NCBI GenBank assembly: GCA_009823505.1 | Contig: VZQC01005595.1 | Span: 1,126,122 to 1,190,121 of the forward strand | From: Rhizomys pruinosus | Lineage: Eukaryota > Chordata > Mammalia > Rodentia > Spalacidae | DNA length: 64,000 bases | Direction of reading: 5' to 3' | Part shown: piece after piece, positions 11,430 through 22,754 of the stretch | How the letters are laid out: every line of letters begins with the position of its first letter | Position numbering within the stretch: the stretch's first letter is position 1 | The notes under the pieces: generated by a model | Databases searched by the model: none | The model's input: only the letters and a program-made list of their open reading frames with translations | Told to the model about the DNA's origin: nothing | Made by a program: the position numbers and the translations under genes

Positions 11430-12881
11430 GCTATGTAATTTTTAATTTAATTTTTATATGTTTCATACATAACTTCTCAGTTACTCTTAATCATCATTAT
11501 ACCTGCTTCTCCCTTGGCACCCTCCCTAGCCCCTGCTCCTGAGTTCACACCATCTGTCATTTGTATTAAAATCCATTGCACCAAATTACTCTCCCTGGTT
11601 ACTCCCTGGTTCCTCCTCAGTGCCAGCTTATCCCTTGAGCTCTAGTTAGCCTGTCTGGAGTCTCTTTTCTCTTTTTTATAATTTTTTAAAATTGTATTTA
11701 TTTTTGTTTGTGTATGAATGTACTGTCTGCATGTAGGTCTGTGCAACAGTGTCATGCAATGCCACGGAGGTCAGAAGAGGGTCTCAGATTCCCCTCGAAC
11801 TGGAGTTCTCCTCGAATTGGAGTTACAGATGGCTCTTAGCTGCCATGTGGGTGCTGGGGATTGAACTGGGTTCCTCTGTAAGAGCATTCGGTGCTCTTAA
11901 CCACTACACTATCTCTCCAGCCCCCATGTAGTCTCTTTTCTAAATAAGACCAGGTCTTCTTCACCTGACTGCCATCTGCTGCAAGTATTTCCTCAACCAA
12001 AGTTGGGCTCTGCTACCAATCTCAGCAGTCCTCTGCTACCAATTTCAGCAGTCCTGTGCTAGGTTTTTGTCCAGCTGAGCTTGCATGGATCTTGTGCATG
12101 CTGATACTAATCCTGTAGGTTCATATGAATCAGGTCCCAGCAGCCTGTTGGATTCATTTCCGTTTGGTCTTGCATTACTCCCCTGGTTCTTAAAATCTTT
12201 CCACCCTCTCTTCTGCAATGTCCCCTGAGCCCTGGGTGGGTGAAGCTGAGTATAAGCAGCCTGTCCATGGAAACACACTCTATAGACTGCTAATCATGGT
12301 TTGGCCTTCCACGCCCTTTTTGTTTCTTGATCTCCTTTTGCATGGAGGAATTTCGTTAAGGAGAGTTAAGAGGTATTTAATGCCCTCTTGTGTTCTTGTT
12401 CTATGATGCTTGGGTTTTATGTGTAGAACAACATTGAAGGTGTGCTGTTTAGGCACTTGTGTGCATCTGGCTATGTTAACAAAATACCACACATGAGTTT
12501 CCTCCTACTGAGTGGGCTTCAGGTCCAATTGGCTAACCAAGATAGAAGTGCCTGCTGCAGTTGCACAAATGTCATATGCTGTGCTGGTCATTGACATGGA
12601 CATTTGGCCTTGAGGCTGATGTTGGACCATCTATTAATGTCCTCGCTTAGAGGCTTGCATAGTTCTCTACATCTGTGAGAGCTAGCCTTCAAGGGTAGTG
12701 ACTTCCAGGTCAGACCTAGCTCCATTGCTCAAGATCCAGACTCCAAAATATGTCCTTTCTTCAGCAATAGGGTTTTACCTTCAGGTTCTGGGAAAAAAAT
12801 TAAGGGCTGTGGAAATTGCACATGTAATTTTGGGAGTCTCTTGGACTATCCTGGGAATGACTAAAAAGAACTTTTCTCAGG
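11430..12881 (-). mobile_element. L1 3' UTR, antisense, split by a B2
   Basis: The element begins with an inverted L1 tail (11440-11640, 'gtttcatacataactt' then 'cttctcccttggcac'). After the B2 at 11671-11929 it continues with the long rodent L1 3' UTR (for example 'cattgacatggacatttgg' near 12590 and 'gagagctagccttcaaggg' near 12680). Short open frames at 12045-12492 and 12698-12898 lie in this UTR and are not genes. It is cut off by the MaLR element at 12882. L1-like text may resume after 14742, but I cannot confirm that. Confidence 0.8.
11671..11929 (-). mobile_element. SINE B2, antisense, long subtype, with 12-bp target duplication
   Basis: Antisense B2 with the A-rich tail at the left and head ('ctctccagcccc') at the right. 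AGTCTCTTTTCT flanks it at 11659-11670 and 11930-11941. It carries the 17-nt internal duplication. Confidence 0.94.
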
Positions 12882-13241
12882 TGTGGTGGTTTGAATGAGT
12901 GTCCCCATAGGCTTTAAGTTTTCAGACATTTGTCTCCAGTTGGTGGCACTGTTCTTGGAGGTCTTAGAAGGTGTGGCCATGCTAGAGGAAGTACGTTATT
13001 AGGGGCAGGCTTAGTGAGTTTAACTAGTCTTGCGGTCTCCAATTGTGCGCTCTCTCTGCTTCCTGTGCTCATTGCGAGATGTGACCCTTGGCTTGCTGCT
13101 CCAGCTCCAGCCACCATGCCTCCCACCACAATGGACTCTAATTCCCTGGAACCATCTATCATAAGCTCAAATAAACTCAACCTTTTATAAGTTCCTTCAG
13201 TCATGGTGTTTTATCACAGCAACAGAAAAGTGACTAATACA
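12882..13241 (+). mobile_element. MaLR 5' LTR (360 bp)
   Basis: It starts TGTGGTGGTTTGAATGAGTG and ends CAGAAAAGTGACTAATACA, the TG...CA ends and 3' wording of mammalian apparent LTR retrotransposons (ERVL-MaLR). An AATAAA-like 'caaataaactcaacc' signal lies at about 13171. A pair of opposed open frames at 12914-13204 and 12930-13190 lies wholly inside the LTR and is not a gene. Confidence 0.9.
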
Positions 13242-14619
13242 GTTATTTGGTACCAGAGAGTGGGCTGTTGGCTGTGAAGACTCTGACCATGTGGATGTTT
13301 GGAGAAATGTGGAAGACTTTGGAACTTTGGGCTAGAAAAGCTGTTGACTACTGTAAGCAGAGCTTAACAGGCCATTCTAGTAGAAGTCTGGAAGAAAGCA
13401 TGGCTGCAAAAAATGTAGTTCCAGAGGAAAATGAATTAGGCAGCAACTGGGATATTTTGATGAAGAGTCTGGCAGCAGTTTGCCCACAGCCCAAATACTT
13501 GCCTGATGCTGAGTTGAAAAGCAATGGACTGATGTCTTTGGCAGTGGTTATTTCAAGACAGCCTAATGTAGAAATGGTGCCGTGGCTGTTAATGGTGAAT
13601 ATTGTGCAGATCTACAGTGAAGAAGAGTAGATGGGGCAGAAATAAATGCAAAATGTACAGTTTGGATCTGAAAACTGCACTAGGAAGATTAAAGGTGGGG
13701 CCAAGGCATGTGAAGGAGAAACTCCCTTTCATAAGGAGACTAAAGTGATTAAGGAAGGGCCCCAAGATTTACAAGTAAACAACAGAAATAGTACCTTCAG
13801 GGCAAGACCACACCCAGCTAATCTGCAAACTTTTGAAAGGAGAATACTGAAAGGGTTTTCTGCTCCCACAAGTTCAAGGCAGAGAAAAGCTGCAAATGTG
13901 GTTGAAATAGGCCATGGTCCATCCCAAACTTGCAGCCAGACTTGGCAGTTTCATTCACGTGGTGCTGGCTTTAGAGGCATGAAGTTTGCAAGAGTGAAGG
14001 GGTCTTCAGTTCTTCCTCCACAGTTTCAGAGAGCTTCCAAGGTCAGGGAGAGTGCAGCATGGGCGTCCCTGAATAAAGAAGGCCCTGATAGGCCATTGCA
14101 TGAAGCTGTGAATGTGAAGCCTGGTTAGCAGCAGAGACCCCAAGAAGAATTCGAGATGCCAGAGCTGTGAGATATTTGCCAAGGAGAGCTGCATACAGGG
14201 AGTGGTACCAGCCTAAGAAAGAGATGTATGTTGCAAGCAAAGTTGGAAGAGCTGAGCCATCTAAGCCCTTTGGAAGCCAAGTCCCAGAAGTTGCACATGG
14301 AGCTACTGGACTTGGTTTTTGCCCTGCTGGTTTTCCGTCTTGTTTTGGTCCAGTATTTCCTCACTATGCCTCTATTCCTCCCTTTTGGAATGGGAATGTG
14401 TATTCAGTTCCACTGTACATTGGGAGTATGTAATTTGTCTTTTGATTTTACAGGAGCTTACAGTTTAGGAGATTGGCCTGTGTCTCAGAAGAGAATTTGG
14501 ACTGTAGACTTTTGAATGGCATTGAATGGCATGGTAAAGACTATGGGGACTTTTAGGGTTGGACTAAATGCATTTTACATTTTATATGGTCAGGAGCCTA
14601 TGGGGGCCAGGGAGTGGAA
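13242..14619 (+). mobile_element. MaLR internal region
   Basis: Just inside the LTR, 'TGGTACCAGAGAGTGG' at 13248-13263 looks like the tRNA-Leu-type primer-binding site of ERVL/MaLR elements. The body follows the typical MaLR internal sequence: 'gtggaagactttggaactttgg' early and 'cttttgattttacagg' late. A polypurine run 'gggggccagggagtgg' (14602-14617) lies directly before the 3' LTR. MaLRs lack a pol gene and depend on enzymes from related elements. About 290 codons of one frame are nearly open here (separate entry). Confidence 0.9.
13247..14128 (+). pseudogene. Nearly open frame in the MaLR internal region
   Basis: One frame runs from 13247 to 14128 with only two stops close together (13628-13630 and 13643-13645). 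It would give pieces of 127 and 160 residues with Met starts at 13247 and 13646. The first begins within the primer-binding site, so that Met is unlikely to be a real start. MaLR internal regions are decayed gag-like sequence that is normally taken as non-coding, so this is most likely a remnant frame. I see no zinc knuckle, protease or polymerase motif. Confidence 0.35.
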
Positions 14620-14741
14620 TGTGGTGGTTTGAATGAGTGTCCCCCATAGGCTTTAAGTATTCAGACATTTGTCTCCAGTTGGTGGCACTGTTCTTGGAGG
14701 TTTTGGTGTTTTATCACAGCAACAGAAAAGTGACTAATACA
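14620..14741 (+). mobile_element. MaLR 3' LTR with a 238-bp internal deletion
   Basis: It matches the first 80 and last 40 nt of the 5' LTR (12882-13241) almost perfectly and lacks the 238 nt in between. The break lies between 'ttcttggagg' and 'ttttggtgttttatc'. The flanks TCAGG (12877-12881) and TCCTG (14742-14746) do not form a clean 5-bp target duplication. Confidence 0.9.
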
Positions 14742-14842
14742 TCCTGTCTAGTATGCAGACAAAATAGATTTTTTTAAGATTAGAGGAATTTCTCTTTGGT
14801 TCCTGCTGAATTTCCATTATTAAATATTACCTAGAACATTCC

Positions 14843-14884
<42 letters not shown>

Positions 14885-15199
14885 TAACTGAAGTATAAAC
14901 ATAATGCATGTAGATTTATACATTGACTACATAGTGGAAAAATACTGTAACACTATTTTTCAGAAATATTGTGTAACTTTTGTTTTGAAATAATTTTACA
15001 TTTCTTTTATGAATGATTTAGCTTTCAAACCTACTCCCTAAAATCACAATCTGCTATATATTTTTCATTTTATGTAAATTAAAGAAATATGGAATCATTC
15101 ACTTATGGTATTCACATGTCAACTTACAAATGCCCACAACAAAATAAAATACTGACATATCCAACTATATTTTTTTAAAGAAAGATTGAATAAAAGCTT
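14742..15199. other. AT-rich sequence with a (GT)n tract at 14844-14882
   Basis: Contains an ATGTGTGT microsatellite of about 19 units. The first 100 nt may continue the antisense L1 3' UTR that the MaLR interrupted. Confidence 0.45.
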
Positions 15200-15390
15200 T
15201 GTAACAGTCTAGCAAGCCCGTTGTCTTACACATGCTTCATATTGGGAGAAATGTGATCTCTTGGATTCCTGTTCCTGCTGCCATGGTTCCCTCCCCACTG
15301 GAACGGCAGGCTAAAATAAGCACTGTTTTCTTTAGGTTACATTTGGTCATGGCATTTCATCACAGCATCAAAAGAGTAAGTTATCATTCT
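15200..15390 (+). mobile_element. 3' half of a MaLR-like LTR
   Basis: Shares with the LTR at 12.9 kb the wording 'ctgctgccatggttcc', 'taaaataagcactg' (poly-A signal region) and 'ggtcatggcatttcatcac'. It ends near 15385 in 'agagtaagttat'. The 5' half is missing. Confidence 0.65.
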
Positions 15391-16300
15391 AAACTCATTC
15401 AAAGGAAAACATTATGTTATTCTTTTAAACTCCATTTTGAGTCATCTTTTCATGTTTTAGTGGAAGATGAATTCAGCATATGACAGACCAAGTTATGTGA
15501 GTTTCTCATGCATTTTGTACAGTTATAGGCATATCTTACTCAAAATTACTCTTCCCATTAACTGGATATGTTCAAGCTATTAAACTAAATTCCAATGTGT
15601 TCTTTGAGTGAAATAATGAACAGTTCTGAATTATCTACAATACAACAAAAATTGAAATGGATTAAACAGAGAAATAATTAGGTGTTAGTAAAATCATCTG
15701 ATATAATTAATTCTTAAATTGCACTTTAACTTGAATTTTAAACATATAAAATGATAATGGGAAAAATTCATGATTTAGAAATATAACACTAAATAATATC
15801 CATTTAAAAGAAAGAAATCATAACCAATTCCATTTTTAAATGAATTTAAAATATATAATAACAATATTGTTTGGTAGATGGAAAATTTTACTATAGATTT
15901 ACTCAAATTTGATGAGTTAATATAATGAAAAATTTAAAATGATATATTTTGTTCTATTATGATACAAATTAATAAATCTTCAATAATATTTCATTTGTGT
16001 AATGACTGATGTTAAACAAACTATCCTCTATTCTCTAGATTAATGATGTACTGTTCAAATTAGCCAAATTATAGAATCAGCCTTTTAATCTTCCAATAAA
16101 TAAATAGAGATAGAATACTGGATTTTCTGTGTGTATGATGTGGTCTTAAACAGTGAACTGATAGCCATGGAACTGAGGCATACGAATACAGTGGAGCTGG
16201 GATTATACTAATCACAGTGAATCTATGAACACTCCCAAAGGAGAGTTAGGAGACCCTTGCCTCAGACTAACCTGCATTTTTGTAGGTTATATTCGGAGAT
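15391..16300. other. AT-rich sequence, nothing recognised
   Basis: Extremely AT-rich around 15590-16110. No family or coding signal. Confidence 0.4.
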
Positions 16301-16304
16301 GCAA

Positions 16305-16915
16305 GGTTATGGATTCTATAGTTATTCTATGTTAATATAAAGACTGGAAGCTATAATCCACATATGAGAGAAAGCATATGATTTGGGCCTTTCTTGGCCT
16401 GGGTTACCTATTCCATATGATTTTTTTCAAGGTCCATACTTTTATCTGCAAAATTCTTAATTCATTTTAATTTCAGGTGAATCACATTTTATTGTGTCAA
16501 GTGGGCATTGTAGCATATGCCTTTAGTTCCAACATTAAGAAAATGTGCCAGGTAGATATTTATGAGATCAAGACTAGCCTCATCTGCATACTAATTTCCA
16601 GGCCACATTACTGTACTGGAATACACTGTAAAAAAGTTGCATTCTGTCTATGGACCACATTTTTGTTACCCAATCACCATCCATGATGGGCATGTAAGCT
16701 GCTTCAGTTTCTCAAATGCTATGAGAAGAGCAGGAATGAACTTAGATGTACAAAGATCTCTGTAGTAAATGTCCAGCAGTGACACAGCTGAGTCATATAG
16801 TGATTACATTCTTTGGTTATGATTCCCATAATGGTTCCACTAGTTTACATCCCCACCAAGAGTTTCTCTCTTTCTGTCAAATCTTACTAGCATATTTTTT
16901 GCCATTTGAGTACTG
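16305..16915 (-). mobile_element. L1 ORF2 C-terminal fragment, antisense, old
   Basis: Antisense wording of the L1 ORF2 carboxy-terminal region: 'ccacatatgagagaaagc' near 16360, 'tagtttacatccccaccaag' near 16843. It is split by a B1 at 16495-16640. Confidence 0.65.
16495..16640 (+). mobile_element. Old B1 SINE
   Basis: A diverged sense B1: 'gggcattgtagcatatgcctttag' head, then 'gagatcaagactagcctcatctgc'. A 69-codon open frame (16477-16686) is made by this SINE and is not a gene. Confidence 0.65.
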
Positions 16916-16918
16916 CAT

Positions 16919-17227
16919 GATAGCCTGTAGTAAGTGATCAGTTCCATGATGAGACAAGCCATGCAAAATACATGTGCAGGGAAGCACAGCTCAAGGACAC
17001 ATGGGAGAAAGCAATTCCAAGTAGAAAATGGCCATTTATTCAAATGCAACATGTCACTATATAGGCAGCCCCAGGGACTAATCTCAGACCCTTGAGCATC
17101 ACGTCATCCCCATTCGTGAGCATAGATAGAGAGGACCTGTGATCCTCTCTTGTGCCTCTGGGAAACACTGGCTGGAAATGTTGGTTCACACACACACACA
17201 CCTAAGCTCAGATAAGACATGCCTACA
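16919..17227 (-). mobile_element. ERV LTR, antisense
   Basis: Read on the minus strand it starts TGTAGGCATGTC, has 'cctatatagtgac' as a likely TATA box (about 17054-17066), then 'gaataaatggcc' as a poly-A signal. Immediately upstream of the start (17228-17241 on +) is a purine-rich run on the minus strand, 'acaaaagagggggaga', like the polypurine tract before a 3' LTR. I see no second LTR. The exact right end and the family are uncertain. Confidence 0.5.
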
Positions 17228-17239
17228 TCTCCCCCTCTT

Positions 17240-17358
17240 TTGTATTAGTTTTCTTTTAAAAATATTTTATTGTTATACTTTTTCATACATCATACACCAT
17301 TTGTCAATCCAATTTAGACTCATTTACCTTTCTGTGCCCCCTATCTCACCTGAGTCCC
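17240..17358 (-). mobile_element. L1 3' end, antisense, short
   Basis: Inverted L1 tail ('aaaaatattttattgttatac', 'ttttcatacatcatacacc') followed by about 70 nt of 3' UTR. It directly abuts the sense L1 that follows. Confidence 0.8.
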
Positions 17359-17362
17359 CCCA

Positions 17363-19645
17363 AGAATGAAAACAGAAAGTAAGGTAAAAGGAAACATCAC
17401 GCATTTCTCAATAATAATCTTAAATATTAATGGGCTGAATTACCCAATCAGAAGACATAGACTGAGAGAATGGATTAGGAAAGTGAACTCAACTATATGC
17501 GTTCTAAAAGAAACCCATCTTACCCTCAAGAATAGGCAGCAAGTTAAAGTGAAAGGATGGAAACAATATTCTAAGCAAATGGTACCAAAAAGCAAGCAGG
17601 AGTTGTTACTCTAATATCATACAAAATAGAAGAGACAAAGAAGAGACAAAGGCATCCTTATCCAAGGCACAAATTACCATGAATATTTCACAATCATGAA
17701 TAAACTTGCACCAAACTCTGGTGCACCGAACTTTATAAACACAATTCTGCAGGACCTCAAGGCACAGATTGATCCCAGTACATTAATAATGGGGGATTTC
17801 AATTCCCCACTGAGCCCATTGGATAGGTCAACTGAATAAAGAATAAAAAGGGAGACATCTGATATTACCATTACAATACATCAAATGCAACTCACAGACA
17901 GCTACTGAATATTTCACCCAAATACCAAATACTTTATGCTGAACACCCTATGGAACATTGTCCAAAATCAACCACATACTGGGACACAAAAGAAATCTCA
18001 ACAAATACAAAAGGATTGAAATAGTTTCTTGCATTCTATCAGATAACAGTGCAACAAAGCTCAATATCAACACCAGACTAAGCCCTAATATCCATAACAC
18101 ATCAAGACTAAATAACACACTCTTGGGTAATGAATAGGTAAAGGAAGAAATAAAGAAATAAAAACATTCCTGAACTAAACAAAAAAGATATACAAGACAG
18201 CAAAAACTAAGGGATACTTTAAAAGCTGTCCTAAGAGGGAAATAAAGAATCTTCAGTGCCTAGATTATAAACAAACAAACAAAAAAACAGTAAGTGTACA
18301 AAAAATAAACTAACACTATAGCTAAAAACACTTGAGAGACAACAAATGGATCCTAAACCCAACAGATAGGAAGAAATAACAAATCTCAGAGCAGAAATCA
18401 ATGAAGTAGAAACAAAGCAAACAATAAAAAAAAAAAAAAATGAATCCAAAAGCTGGTTCTTTGAAATGTTTAAACAATATAGATAGACCTCTAGCCCAAT
18501 TAGCCCAAAGAAAGAGCAACTACAAATCAATAGAATTTGTGATGAAAAGGGACACACCACAAGAGACAAAAGATCCAGACAATCATATGAGAATACTCAA
18601 AACCTATACTTGTCTAAATTTGAAAACTTAAGAGAAATGGATGAATACTTGAAATCCTGGAAATCAACAAATGTTAACCAAGAAGAGATTGACAGCTTAA
18701 ACTGACTCATAATTTATGAGAAAACTGAAAATGCAAGAAACTTCCCAACTAAAAGAAGTTCCGGCCCAGTCAGTTTCATGGTAGAATTCTACAAAACATT
18801 TAAGGAGGACTTACAACTATTACCACTCAAACTGTTCAGAAGGATACAAGCAGTGGTATACATCCCAAATTCTTTTTATGAAGCCAGCATCACTTCAATA
18901 CAAAACTAGACAAAGATGCAGCCAAAAAAGTAAACTATAGACCGATCTCATTAATGAACACAGATGCAAAAGTTCTCAACAAATTTCTTGCAAACCGCAT
19001 ACAGAACCACATCAAAATGATCATGACCTCAGTTGGATTCATACCAGAGATGCAGGTATGGTTCCCCATACATAAATCAGTAAATACCAAAAAACACATA
19101 AATGAGCTGAGAGACAAAAACCACACAATCATTTCAATTGACTTAAAAAAAATCCAGCAAGTTTTCATGCTTAAAGTCCTAGATGGAATTGGACTGGAGG
19201 GAACATTCCTCAACATAATTAAAGCCACATACAACAAACCCACAACTAACATCATCCTATATGCACAGAAATTAGAATGATTCCACTTAAAGGGTGCCAC
19301 CTATTACTACTCCTCTTCAATATAGTACTTGAAACAGTTGCTTGGGCAATAAGGTAAGAAAGGGAAATTAAAGAGTACTAACTGGAAAAAAAAGGAAGTC
19401 AAACTATCCCTCTTTGTAGATGATATGATAGTTTACCTAAGGGATACTAAAAATTCCACCATAAAACTCCTAGAAATAATTAAGAATTTCAGTAAAGTGG
19501 TGGGATACAAAATTAAGCTAAAAAATTAGGTGCAAGACACCTTTGGCAAAATGAATGAACTCGGGTGGGATAGGGACATGGAAAGGGGAATGAGTCTAAA
19601 TAGGACTATGAAATGTTGTATGAATTGCACAAAACTTCAATTAAA
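17363..19645 (+). mobile_element. L1 with ORF2 endonuclease and part of RT, then 3' end
   Basis: The ORF2 start is clear: the frame at 17366-17614 reads SIIILNINGLNYPIRRHRLR, the usual amino end of the endonuclease, followed by WIRKVNSTICVLKETHL. Frameshifts and stops follow. At 18954-19280 a 108-codon frame covers the early reverse transcriptase ([23 protein letters not shown]). 'Ctctttgtagatgatatgat' at about 19411 encodes the FVDDM version of the F/YADD catalytic motif. At about 19525 the text jumps to the last 120 nt of the 3' UTR and ends 'caattaaaaatatt'. The C-terminal third of ORF2 is deleted. Inactive. Confidence 0.9.
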
Positions 19646-20249
19646 AATATTTTTGTTTTCATGTGACCCCATCTGTTAATTGTTCAATTTATTTTGTGTA
19701 CTACCAGAGTCGTTTTTAAATGTCCTTTCCTATGCCTGTCTTATAGTAATTTATTATTATTACTTCTATTAGTTTCAGGATTTATGTTGAGGTCTTTGAT
19801 CCATTTGGAATTGAGTTTCCTCAGAGTAAGAGCTAAAGATGCATTTTCAGATTTCTATGTGTAAACATTGACCTTACTAACATCAATTCCTGAAGGTACC
19901 TCTTTCTTCAGAGTTTGATATATTTCTCAAATAATTAAACAGCTTTAATTGGGTGGAGTAATACTTTGGATTCCTAGCCCATTGATCTAAGTGTCTTTTA
20001 ATGCTCGTACTATGCCCTTATTTATAATTATGGTTACATCATATAGCTTAAGATCAATTATGGCAGTATTTCCAAAGGTTATTTGCTTTGATATATCAGG
20101 GTCTCTTCCTCTTGCATATGTATTTTAATATTTTCTCTATTTCATTGAAAAATTACATGGAAATTTTAATTTGTTCTGCATTGAATCTGTAAGTTACTTT
20201 TTGTAGGATGATCATTTTCAGAATGTTAGTTATTTCAGAACAAGAACAT

Positions 20250-20392
20250 AGGAAGTCTGAAACTTTTCTTGAGACAGGATTTCCTTACAGTTCTAGCTGG
20301 CCTGGAAGTCAATATAGAGACCAGGCTGGCATCAATATTACAGAGATTCACCTACACCTGCACTGCCAGACCTGGATTGTATATAGTTTGAT
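20250..20392 (-). mobile_element. B1 SINE, antisense, old
   Basis: Shows 'cttgagacaggatttcc', 'ctggcctggaa', 'agaccaggctggc' and 'cagagattcacct' in B1 antisense order; the left edge is degraded. Confidence 0.75.
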
Positions 20393-20429
20393 TTAGTTCT
20401 CAGAGTTTTAAAGTTTCCATTGTCAAGAA

Positions 20430-20640
20430 TCATATTAAAGCTCAGTTGGTAAAGGCAATTGCTGCCATAATCGAGTAACTGAGAGTTCAATCCTCATCAC
20501 CCAAGAAGCTCTTATTGGGAAAGGAGAGCACCACTCTTGCGGGCTGTCTTCCTAAATCCACAAGAATTTTGCATTACATATGCACATATGAAAGTAAACA
20601 CTGACACACAAACACACACACAAGCACACACACACAAAAC
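20430..20640 (+). mobile_element. B3-type SINE with CA-rich tail
   Basis: 'Gctcagttggtaaaggcaattgctgcc' is the B3 head and 'gagttcaatcctcatcaccc' the degenerate B box. It ends in a CACACA-rich tail at 20605-20637. Confidence 0.7.
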
Positions 20641-20654
20641 TCAGTTGAAAGAAA

Positions 20655-20890
20655 TTAAAAACTTTTTTAAAATTTATTTATTATTTTCCATGTGTATGAG
20701 TGTACTGTCTGCATGTAGGTTGGTGCACCCGTGTCGTGCAATGCTGTGAAGGTCAGAAGAGGGCATCCGATTCCCCTGGAACTGGAGTTAAAGATGGTTC
20801 TTGGCCACCATGTGGGTGCTGGGAATCGAACCTGGGTCCTCTCCAAGAGCAGTCAGCACTCTTAACCGCTGAGCCATCTCTCCATTCCCA
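20655..20890 (-). mobile_element. SINE B2, antisense, short subtype
   Basis: Full antisense B2 with tail at left and head at right ('gagccatctctcc'). It lacks the 17-nt internal duplication found in the long subtype. Confidence 0.93.
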
Positions 20891-21041
20891 GAAATTAAAT
20901 ACATTTTTGTTGAAGTCCATTACATTTATGTTTAATTTTTGTTCAAGGTATGTTTTTTAGGCTATTGTGTATTGTATTTCCCTAATTTTTCATTCTATGT
21001 ACTTGTCATTGGTATTTAAACAGGCTATTAATTTTTAAAAT

Positions 21042-21243
21042 ATTATATTTATAGGTGTAAGTCTGTGTATGTGTATTTGCTGAAGAGTACAGGTGACCAT
21101 GGAGGGCAGACGTGTCAGATCCCCCTGGAGCAAGAGTTGCAGGCAGCCCTGTGTCAGCAACCCAACATGACTTCTGAGAAATGAATTCAGGACTTTGGGA
21201 AGAGCAATACTTGCTTTTGTTTGCTGAAACATCTCTACAAAAC
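21042..21243 (-). mobile_element. B3-type SINE, antisense
   Basis: 'Tgtgtatgtgtatttgctgaag', 'ggagggcagacgtgtcagatccccctggag' and a degraded inverted head near 21230. It splits the L1. Confidence 0.7.
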
Positions 21244-22135
21244 AAGATTATTGATTTTAAATGTTAATTTTGTATCCTGCCACTTTGTCAAATTATCTTT
21301 TCAGTTGTGGTAGTTTTCTAGTAGAGTATTTAGTCAGTCTTTTCTAAAAATTTTATCACATATTACATATTGATTCTCTTTTATTTTGTCATCCACAAAT
21401 AGATACTTGGATATCTGTTTTCTTTTCATTTCTTTTTCTTGTCTTATTTTTCTAGATAAGACTTTGAGAAGTAGAGAAGATAGCATTTTCTTATTCCTAA
21501 TTTTACTGGGATTATATGCATTTTTCTCCATTTAGCATAATGTTAGCTATAGGGTTATTGTTTATTACTTCTCTTATTTTGAAGTATGTTTCTTCCATAT
21601 TTTCTCCATGGGATTTTCATTAAGCATTGTTGAATTTTGTTAGAGTCCTTTATGATATATATGGCGATGATCACATGATTTCTGTCTTTAGGTGCATTTT
21701 CTGCATCTACTTCACAATCATGTGATTATTTTTTAAATACATATAAAAGGTTATTAATTTTATTGATTTATGTACATTGAACCATACTTGTATCTCTGAA
21801 TTAATTCCAACCTTACCATGATGTTGGATTTGTTTGATGCATTCCTTTATTTGGTTTGCAAAAATTTTGTTGAGAAATTTTGCACCTAGCTTTATCAGGG
21901 ATATTTGTCTGTAGTATCCTTTGCAGTTGTGACTGTAACTCTTTTTATTATTAGAGTAATAATGATTTTGTAAAGAAGTTAGCAAGTACTGCTTTTCTTT
22001 TCTTTTTTTTTTTTTTTTTTAGTTTTGCTGAGTAACTAAGAAGCGTTTGAACTAGTTATTCTCTGAAAGTCAGGTAGAATTCTGCTGTGAATCCATCTGG
22101 AATTGTGGTTTGGTTAGTTGTGAAGATTTGGAAGT

Positions 22136-22650
22136 TAAAGGAGCACTGTGGATTTGGACTGGATAGAATGTAAGCACAGGAAGACTGGGATAAGAGCTGG
22201 GAAGCACTCTCTGCTACATTACACAATCATTTAAATGGCTGTGTTCTCACAGCAGGTGCAGTTGTGTGTTCTAGATGTGCTTAATATGGGGCCCTTAACT
22301 ATCAGCCACTGATAAAGAGGAAAGATAAAAGAGGGAGCCATATCTTAACCCGCTCTCCCCAACTATCAGCTATTAATAGATTCTGAGAGAGGAGGAGAGG
22401 TTGTCTTTAGTTAGATAACTACTTTTGAGCCCACCAGGCCTCAACAGCTACTTCTAAATGACTGGAGCCAGAGATGGCCCTGTTTAAACACAGTAGATCA
22501 CAAAACAAAGCAGAAAGACAGAGACTTGAAAAAGAGACTTGTTTAAGGAGGAAGAGGATTGACTGAGATGGGCTGGATGTAAGAGGTAGTGAAGGTGAGA
22601 TTAATCAGAATGCTTTCTATACATTTATTAAAGGTCAAAAAATGATAAAA
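22136..22650 (+). mobile_element. L1 3' UTR, sense, old
   Basis: Ends with a classic older rodent L1 tail, 'ctttctatacatttattaaagg' then 'caaaaaatgataaaa' (22610-22650). Upstream are G/A-rich UTR blocks. Confidence 0.6.
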
Positions 22651-22754
22651 TACCTAAGGACAACATCAAAATAAAAGTCTTAACTCACTTAGGTATTTTG
22701 GTCTTTCCTTTTTGTGATCAGATGTTCAGTTATATTTAGTTTCAGAAAATGAAG

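Larger units (their letters stand above)
19655..22135 (-). mobile_element. L1 ORF2, antisense, old, carrying four SINEs
   Basis: Read on the minus strand, this runs from the reverse transcriptase (about 21.7-22.1 kb; the frame 21707-21985 reads LIKLGAKFLNKIFANQIKE) to the C-terminal region near 19.7-20.2 kb. The stretch at 19790-19815 is the inverse of 'aaatggatcaaagacctc'. A T20 tract lies at about 22003-22020. The element is split by SINEs at 20250, 20430, 20655 and 21042. Many stops. Confidence 0.8.
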
